NCBI GenBank assembly: GCA_010015745.1
Contig: ML978159.1
Location: forward strand, 310,001 to 374,000
Reading direction: 5' to 3'
DNA length: 64,000 bases
DNA from: Setomelanomma holmii
Taxonomy: Eukaryota > Ascomycota > Dothideomycetes > Pleosporales > Phaeosphaeriaceae
The position numbers were made by a program, and so were the translations under genes. The notes beneath the pieces are model-generated. The model saw only the letters and a program-made list of their open reading frames with translations, had not been told where the DNA came from and ran no database searches. Within the stretch, counting starts at the first letter, position 1. Every line of letters starts with the position of its first letter. This document shows positions 58,241 through 64,000 of the stretch, in pieces.

Positions 58241-61168
58241 ATGGCGGCTCCGAGACGGCCCTACGAGGTAGTAGAGATAGGGTCCGACAGCGATGATGAA
58301 GTGCTATCAGGAGACGAGCTTGAGTTCTTTGATGCGCAGTCTGGGCAAGATGGTCTCGCCGAAGATTTACCAGACATGGACGGCATGCTTTTCAATTTCA
58401 ACGCACAACAAGGCCCAGCAAACGATGCTGCAGACGACATCATCGATCTTACTGCCATCCCAGACGTTGACGTACCGCCCTCCGATGACTGGCCGACCGG
58501 CCTCGCGCGCGAGGCGCACCAAAATATCAATGAAGAGCCGCAAATAGTGACGGAAGCCGTGTGTTTGCAAATGGTCCTGGACGTCCTTCCAGATATCTCC
58601 ATTGACCACGTCCTCGGTATTATCCAAGATACCACTACTGATGCCACTCGAACGATTGCACAGTGCGAGAACATTATCACAGGTCTTCTTGATGGCGAGG
58701 CATATCCTAAGGAGAACCACACTGCGGAAAACAAGAAGAGGAAGAGAAGCGACGAAGATGACTGGAAAGAATACGAAAAGGCCGAGCGAGATCCGGATGC
58801 AGTAAGCTATGAACTCGATGCGTAAGTTGCTCTTGACATCATTTCTTTTGCATGATACCTGAGGATGTTGTGACTGGAAGCTGGTCACGTCCTGGATTCA
58901 AAGTCCAAACTCGCAGAGTCTGGCCCCTCCGTCAATAGAAGCCAGCATTGAAGCTCGAGTTGCAGGACAACGCGGACTCTGCGCCCATGGTGATCCTGCA
59001 AACCAGTCTTAATGCAGGACTCGACTAGCTGGGCGCCTTCCGTTGCTAAACAAGGCTGTCCTGCTGGCTATCGGTGGCCAACAGCGCGCGAATAGGCGTC
59101 TACCGTAGAGCAATCCTCAGTGTTCGCCTCGATGTTCCCTTTACGAAACTTTTTTTCGTTCTCCTTTCCATATCTCTGAATCTTAGGCTTTCTGCTAACA
59201 CCACCTTAATAGTGCAGGTCTGCTTAAAGACGAGTTTCTCTTCGTTCCAGCCCGACATATCGACAACGTCCTTCGGGAGCAGAAGACGCTCTTCCAAAGC
59301 TACATTCTATTAGAGGAACAAGTCCGCAACTACGGTCGCATCGCAAACAGACGCCTCTTTTCCAAAATCGGCAAAGCTCGCAACACTCGCAGATACGAAC
59401 TCATTTTGATCGAGCGAGGTAGCCCACTTCCTAAAGAGCTGCACGCCGTTAAGAAGAAAATTGAGGTCGACATGGCGAAACGACGCAAGGCTGAGGAAGC
59501 CGAACAGGCCGAGAAGACCAACTTTGAGCAAGCGAAACGTACCAACGAGATGGGCGAGTGCGCATGTTGTTTCGACGATGTTCCACTGAATCGCATGATC
59601 TCATGCTCTGGCGATACCACCCACTTCTACTGCTTCGAGTGTCCCAGACAGCAGGTGGAAACGCAGATTGGTCAGTCAAAATGTCGACCGAAGTGTTTCG
59701 GAGTCACGGATTGCAACGGCACGTTCACGCGACAGCAGCTGCAGCAAGTACTCAGCGAAAAGACCTTTGAGCGCCTCGAACATATGCAGCAATTAGAGGA
59801 CCTTTCCGCGGCCGGTCTTGACTTTCTGTCCGAATGTCCCTTCTGCGATTTCAAGATGGAGTGTCCACCGGTCGAAACCGACAAGGAGTTCCGTTGCCAG
59901 AACAGGAAATGCGGCAAGACGAGCTGTCGACTGTGTGACAAGGAAACCCATATCCCGCTTACGTGCAAAGAAGCCGACAAAGACGGTCAGATAACGCTCC
60001 GACATATCGTCGAGGAGGCCATGTCCGCTGCGTTGATACGGCAGTGCAACAAATGCAAGCATCCTTTCGTCAAAGAATATGGTTGCAACAAGATGTCGTG
60101 CCCGCATTGTCACAACGGCCAATGGTTAGTTCTGTCCTTTCTTAGAGAGCATACACGACTGACCATTACCCAGCTATATCTGCTCCAAGAATGTCACTAA
60201 CTATGACCATTTTGGCGATGTAGCCCGAGGCTACTGCCCATTACACGATAATGTAGAAGACCGCCATGAGCAAGAGGTCAAGAAGGCCGCCGATGAAGCG
60301 ATGGCCAAAGTCCGCGCTGACAACCCACATCTTTCTGACGCTGACCTTATGATCAAAGTCTCGGACAAAGTCAAGCAGGCTGAACAAGCTTGTAAAGGTC
60401 ACGCTCAGGCCGCCGCCAACGCTTTTCCATACCATGTGGTAAATGATCAGCTTCGGCACCGTAATGCGCCACGTCCAATACCTCAGCCCGTCCTGCGACC
60501 AGGTCCTGTCAACCCACCAGCTGCTCAGTACGCAAATGCCTATCTTGCCGGTCCAATTCCTGTTCGAATCCAGCATATGCAACCGAATCAAGCCGTGCAA
60601 CCGCAGTATTGGAATCCCGTGGGGCCTGTTCCTCAACAGCCACAACAGTACGTCCGTCTCTGTCGACATCCTGTCTTTGCTCCCCTCGCGCACACGCACT
60701 GTTACCGTCACTACCATTGTCATCCTTCAGCTCATACACGTCGTTATTGTCATCTCCCACCCATTGTTCATCATCATTATCACCCTCCTCCAGACGTACA
60801 CTACCATGGTCAGCATCCACCTAACCCATATCTCTAGGCCCGCTCCCTTTGTTAACGCCTTCCTCAACATGCTACCTGGGAACCCGTTTCTCGCTCGCGC
60901 AGCACAACCCCAACCCCAACCTCAAGCTCCAGCACCACCTCCGCCATACCAGCCTGTTGCGCCCCGGATCAGGCGTGCCCTTTCCGTGCACCAGTGGCTA
61001 GATGGGATGCACGAGGAAGATGACTCTCAAGCTAATTTTCAGCGCCGCGTACGGGAGATGCAGTTGCGGCAGGACAGAGGATTACCTGGTGGGCATATGG
61101 CGCAGCTCGCTCAGCAACGTCAGGAGCTACAGAATCGGATCGATCAGGCGCGAGGAAGGCGAGGCTGA
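58241..61168 (+). CDS. RING-between-RING E3 ubiquitin ligase, RNF216/TRIAD3-like
   Basis: E3 ligase that would pass ubiquitin through a RING2 cysteine thioester. Exons: 58241-58821, 59213-60124, 60174-60647 and 60838-61168, 765 residues. The N-terminus has an acidic SIM-like motif (DDIIDLTAIPDVDV) and a helical CUE-like stretch (CLQMVLDVLPDISIDHVL). Residues 310-510 form the RBR: CACCFDDVPLNRMISC (RING1), CPFCDFKMECPP with CRLC (IBR), and CNKCKHPFVKEYGCNKMSC ending CYIC (RING2), with the predicted catalytic Cys near 485 in YGCNKM. The C-terminal tail is Pro/Gln-rich, then helical and charged. Intron 1 is 391 bp and intron 3 is 190 bp, much longer than usual here. RNF216 resemblance rests on the linker RHIDNVLREQKTLFQSY. 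Confidence 0.88.
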
Positions 61169-61464
61169 AGAGGTAGTGGAGATGAAAACGTTGGCTGATC
61201 AGTATACCTTATGACTTGTTACGAATTTCTTTGAATTTTTAATCTCTGGGTGCCGGCAATGCTGGTTGCATCGAGCCGCAGAGTTCGAGATATCAGGCAC
61301 GTTTACTACATGACAGGGCATCACTCATAATGCCTCCATCTCATACCACATACGTACAGCTGTCATCATGTCCGCCATTGAGCGAGACTTTCCAGATTCA
61401 ATGGTACTATATTGACAAAACCTTCAGCGTCAGATGTGAACACCAGTCTTTCGACTGCACTCTT

Positions 61465-62337
61465 TCAACCCACCGAGCTCGCAAAGCTCGTCTTCGCACT
61501 CCCCTCAAACTTAGCCCTGCCCTCCTCTACCCACGTCTCGAACCTAAACACACCAGCCTCCACACTCCGTATCGGCATGACCTTTGCGCCCCCAAGATCC
61601 TCGCCCTCCACCTTCTTGCCCTTCTCAACTTGTTCCTCCTCGTCCTCGTCTCGCACCGTCGCCTTGCGCCCCGTCTTCTGCAAACTAGGTTGTACCGGTA
61701 TCCACGGCTGCGGATGCCGCACAGGCGGGTCTACGTCCGCTTCGTCCTTGAGTTCCATGCTGATATTAAACGAGCAATTTAGCGGGAGCGGAGCGAGTTG
61801 GGACGTGCGTGTTGTGAGCGCGATGAGTGCGGCGCGGAATTGTTCGGAGAGATTGACGTCTACGTTTGAGTCTATTTCCTTCTCCTTTTGCTTGCCCCGC
61901 TTCTTGATCGCGGCCCCGGGGAGTGAAGCATCAGTCTCATTCCCGCCGTCATCGTCTGAGCCGCTGGACTCCCAGGCGATTTCCATATTCCGCTCATTCT
62001 TGCCCACGACCGGGAACGCGCTGACGTCGAACATGTAGCGCTCCATAATCTTGGCTGAGCCGGGGCTGTTGCTGTCTTGTGCATCGGGAAAGCTGAAGAC
62101 CACGATGCCGATGCGGGACACGGTGCCTTCGAGGAGCTCGTCGCGGACGGCGGAGATGGCGTCGCGGATCCAGTCGCAGACGAGAGGGTGGCGCGACTGG
62201 TAGACGGAGGCGTTGTGGAAGCGCGAGTTGACGAAGGAGGTGCGCGGGTAGAGTGAGCGGAGGTAGAGGAGCGTGTGGGTGTATGCGGTCAGGAAGGTGG
62301 TGAAGGCGCTCAGAGTCTCGAGGTAGGTTGGTGCCAT
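61465..62337 (-). CDS. REV7: HORMA-domain Rev7/Mad2B
   Basis: HORMA protein that acts as the accessory subunit of translesion DNA polymerase zeta and may bind shieldin- or spindle-type partners. Single exon, 290 residues. The N-terminus APTYLETLSAFTTFLTAYTH and the first strand YLRSLYPRTSF are typical of Rev7. Further HORMA strands are VCDWIRDAISAVRDELL, RIGIVVFSF and ERYMFDVSAFP. A charged insert (about residues 120-170, with Lys-rich KKRGKQKEKE) separates the core from the C-terminal safety-belt part (FRFETWVEEG). It is divergent from the KAP114 gene. Mad2 proper is less likely because of this insert and the sequence of the first helix. Confidence 0.85.
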   Translation of the reverse strand: MAPTYLETLSAFTTFLTAYTHTLLYLRSLYPRTSFVNSRFHNASVYQSRHPLVCDWIRDAISAVRDELLEGTVSRIGIVVFSFPDAQDSNSPGSAKIMERYMFDVSAFPVVGKNERNMEIAWESSGSDDDGGNETDASLPGAAIKKRGKQKEKEIDSNVDVNLSEQFRAALIALTTRTSQLAPLPLNCSFNISMELKDEADVDPPVRHPQPWIPVQPSLQKTGRKATVRDEDEEEQVEKGKKVEGEDLGGAKVMPIRSVEAGVFRFETWVEEGRAKFEGSAKTSFASSVG

Positions 62338-63016
62338 GTTCGCATGCAGTTCAATCGACCAGTGCTACCTAGGTGATGTCTTCGTAGAGCTCTGTGGGCC
62401 AGTGCTATGCTCTACTTCCATGCAATTTTGGGCGGCCAGTGCTTATATCGGTATCAAAACATTCTCTTTTTTGCTTCCTCAGTACAGATCCTCGCGGCTA
62501 AACGCGTCGGCGCGCGCCCCGGACTACACTTCTTCGGCAATGGCGATGCCTCAACGCGGTGCGGAGGTTGTGCAAGCTGATCCCAGCATGGTTGGGCAGT
62601 TGCGACGTGGCAGTCGATCGATTGTGCGTGTGTAGAGATGAGGTTGTTCACTACTCGGCGAAGAAGTCACATAACATGCCGAATCAGATACCGCCATTGG
62701 CTCATCCCGTCCTCACAACAACTCCCGCCAGCATCTCAGTTCCTCCTCTCTTACCGAACATCTCATTCCAAGCAAGTGGCTGCGGTCATCAAGTCTTTCG
62801 ATATAGGCTCTACACTCGCCCCCACCTCCGCTCAACCTCGCGGCGTGCCCCGCATATCCGGGTCGCGTTTCTTTTCCCCAGCCCAGCCGCCGAGCGAAAA
62901 GATCACACAACAAACGCGTCAACTATTCCCCGGGCGCTTCCTGAGCTTCCCCACGAACGTGTCGGGCGACGCTAGAGTGCTGCCTGACTAGCTCTGTACG
63001 CGCACGCCCCAAAGCC
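62338..63016. other. Divergent promoter of REV7 and KAP114
   Basis: 679 bp separating two genes transcribed apart. No coding sequence supported; open frames on the plus strand are Pro/Arg/Ser-rich without a domain. Confidence 0.5.
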
Positions 63017-64000
63017 ATGGAGGACCAGCTAGTGCAGCTGCTCTCCGCGACGCAAACAGCCCAAGAGGTCCCTCGCAAACACGCCGAACAGCAGCTGCTC
63101 TCCTACTACGGCCACCAGGAGCTCCCTCTGGGTCTTGTCAGCATCGCCTGCCATGACAACATCCCGCTCAATATCCGGCAGGCTGCCCTGCTATCGCTCA
63201 AGCAGCTCGTGCTGGCAGGATGGAGCAACAGCTTCGAGGAGTTCAAGGGACAAATACTGGTCACGGATGAGAACAAGCTCCTGATACGGCAGCAAATGCT
63301 CCAGCTCGCGACTCAAGACCAACTCGACCGCAAGCTCAAGTCCGCAGCTGGCTTGGTGGTCAGCAAGATTGCCAATGCAGATTACCCAGATCAATGGCCA
63401 GATCTACTCGACAACCTGATACAATTGATACCCAACGCGACCGACGGACAGCTGCACGGCGCGCTAAAGGTGCTCAGCGAGCTCGTGGACGACTGCTTCA
63501 ACGAGCAGACCTTCTTTCGAGTGGCAGAGGATCTCATTCGAGTCATGTACGATGTGGCCGTCAGTGAGCAGCGCAAACCAGTCCTGAGAGCATTGGCATG
63601 TAGCGTCTTCCGGGGTACCTTCGATATCCTGGAGATGATACTGGAGGACAACAAGGCAGTCGTGAAAGGCTTCGCAGACGGAGTGCTGAAGCAGTGGATA
63701 CCCTTCTTCATCAATATTCTCAAGACAAGGTTACCGGAGCCTCCGTCATTCCAGGACGATGAGGCAGACTCGTCAGGTGCGGAGACATACAAAGGACTTG
63801 TGGCTCTGAAGTTGCAAGTGGTCAAGGTCTGTGAATACACTCTGCAGTTGCCGACTTTGACATGAGCTGAACATTCCAGATTCTCATGCGCATCCGGTCC
63901 GTCTTCCCCGCGATCCTCTCGCCGCAAAGTCTCGTCCTGTTCCAAGCAACGTGGGAGGAACTCTCGCTACTTCAGCCGGCATACTCGCTCATGTACATAC
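63017..64000 (+). CDS. KAP114: Importin-9/Kap114 karyopherin, 5' part only
   Basis: Beta-karyopherin that carries histones and TBP-type cargo into the nucleus. Exons seen: 63017-63826 and 63880 to the window edge (53-bp intron), about 310 residues of a protein usually near 1000. The importin-beta N-terminal domain is clear: AEQQLLSYYGHQ, GLVSIACHDNIPLNIRQAAL and DYPDQWPDLLDNLIQLIP. HEAT-type helical pairs follow. The acidic linker QDDEADSSGAETYKG precedes the second exon. The gene is truncated by the window, not broken. Confidence 0.88.

Overview
The window is nuclear DNA of a filamentous ascomycete (Pezizomycotina). The evidence is gene content plus many short introns, mostly 45-66 bp, with GT donors, CTRAC-like branch sites and AG acceptors. 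The gene set (AzgA and NCS1 permeases, a DHA2 transporter, Zn2Cys6 regulator, LYC1-type acetyltransferase, GPI-anchored Cu-only SOD) fits Dothideomycetes, but the genus cannot be fixed from the sequence. I support about 23 intact or near-intact protein genes, two pseudogenes and one gene running off the right edge. No tRNA, rRNA, CRISPR or recognisable transposon was found. Exon borders were worked out by hand from splice signals and reading-frame continuity.

Layout. 0.4-1.9 kb: LEO1 (Paf1 complex). 2.1-8.3 kb: an aromatic-catabolism block with a CYP504-type phenylacetate hydroxylase, fumarylacetoacetase and, divergent from it, homogentisate 1,2-dioxygenase; maleylacetoacetate isomerase is absent. 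8.5-9.4 kb: a cell-surface Cu-only superoxide dismutase. 11.0-12.8 kb: a decayed RtcB-type RNA ligase gene. 14.0-15.2 kb: an SDR oxidoreductase. 15.9-18.1 kb: AzgA purine permease in nine exons. 19.5-21.7 kb: a protein with a degenerate methyltransferase-like domain. 22.2-24.4 kb: a peroxiredoxin-like protein and a TLC-domain membrane protein. 25.2-26.3 kb: CUS2/Tat-SF1. 26.7-29.1 kb: vacuolar endopolyphosphatase. 30.1-35.2 kb: CHD1. 36.1-38.1 kb: RLI1/ABCE1 with tiny 5' exons.

38.9-50.1 kb looks like an accessory catabolic cluster for a nitrogen compound: a 3-hydroxyisobutyrate-dehydrogenase-like enzyme, a broken NCS1 permease, a DHA2 transporter, a Zn2Cys6 regulator, a PuuE-type (allantoinase-like) deacetylase and an amidase. 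Both divergent promoters of this block carry the palindrome TCGG-N4-CCGA, a good candidate operator for the local regulator. 50.8-52.5 kb: threonine synthase. 52.5-55.7 kb is gene-poor with a possible coding relic. 55.7-56.9 kb: LYC1-type lysine acetyltransferase. 58.2-61.2 kb: an RNF216-like RBR ubiquitin ligase. 61.5-62.3 kb: REV7. From 63.0 kb: KAP114/importin-9, cut by the window edge.

The points most worth following are the two multi-lesion pseudogenes beside clean housekeeping genes, the shared palindromic operator, and the RLI1 5' end, where a 12-nt exon that contributes an Fe-S cysteine is followed by a GC-AG intron.
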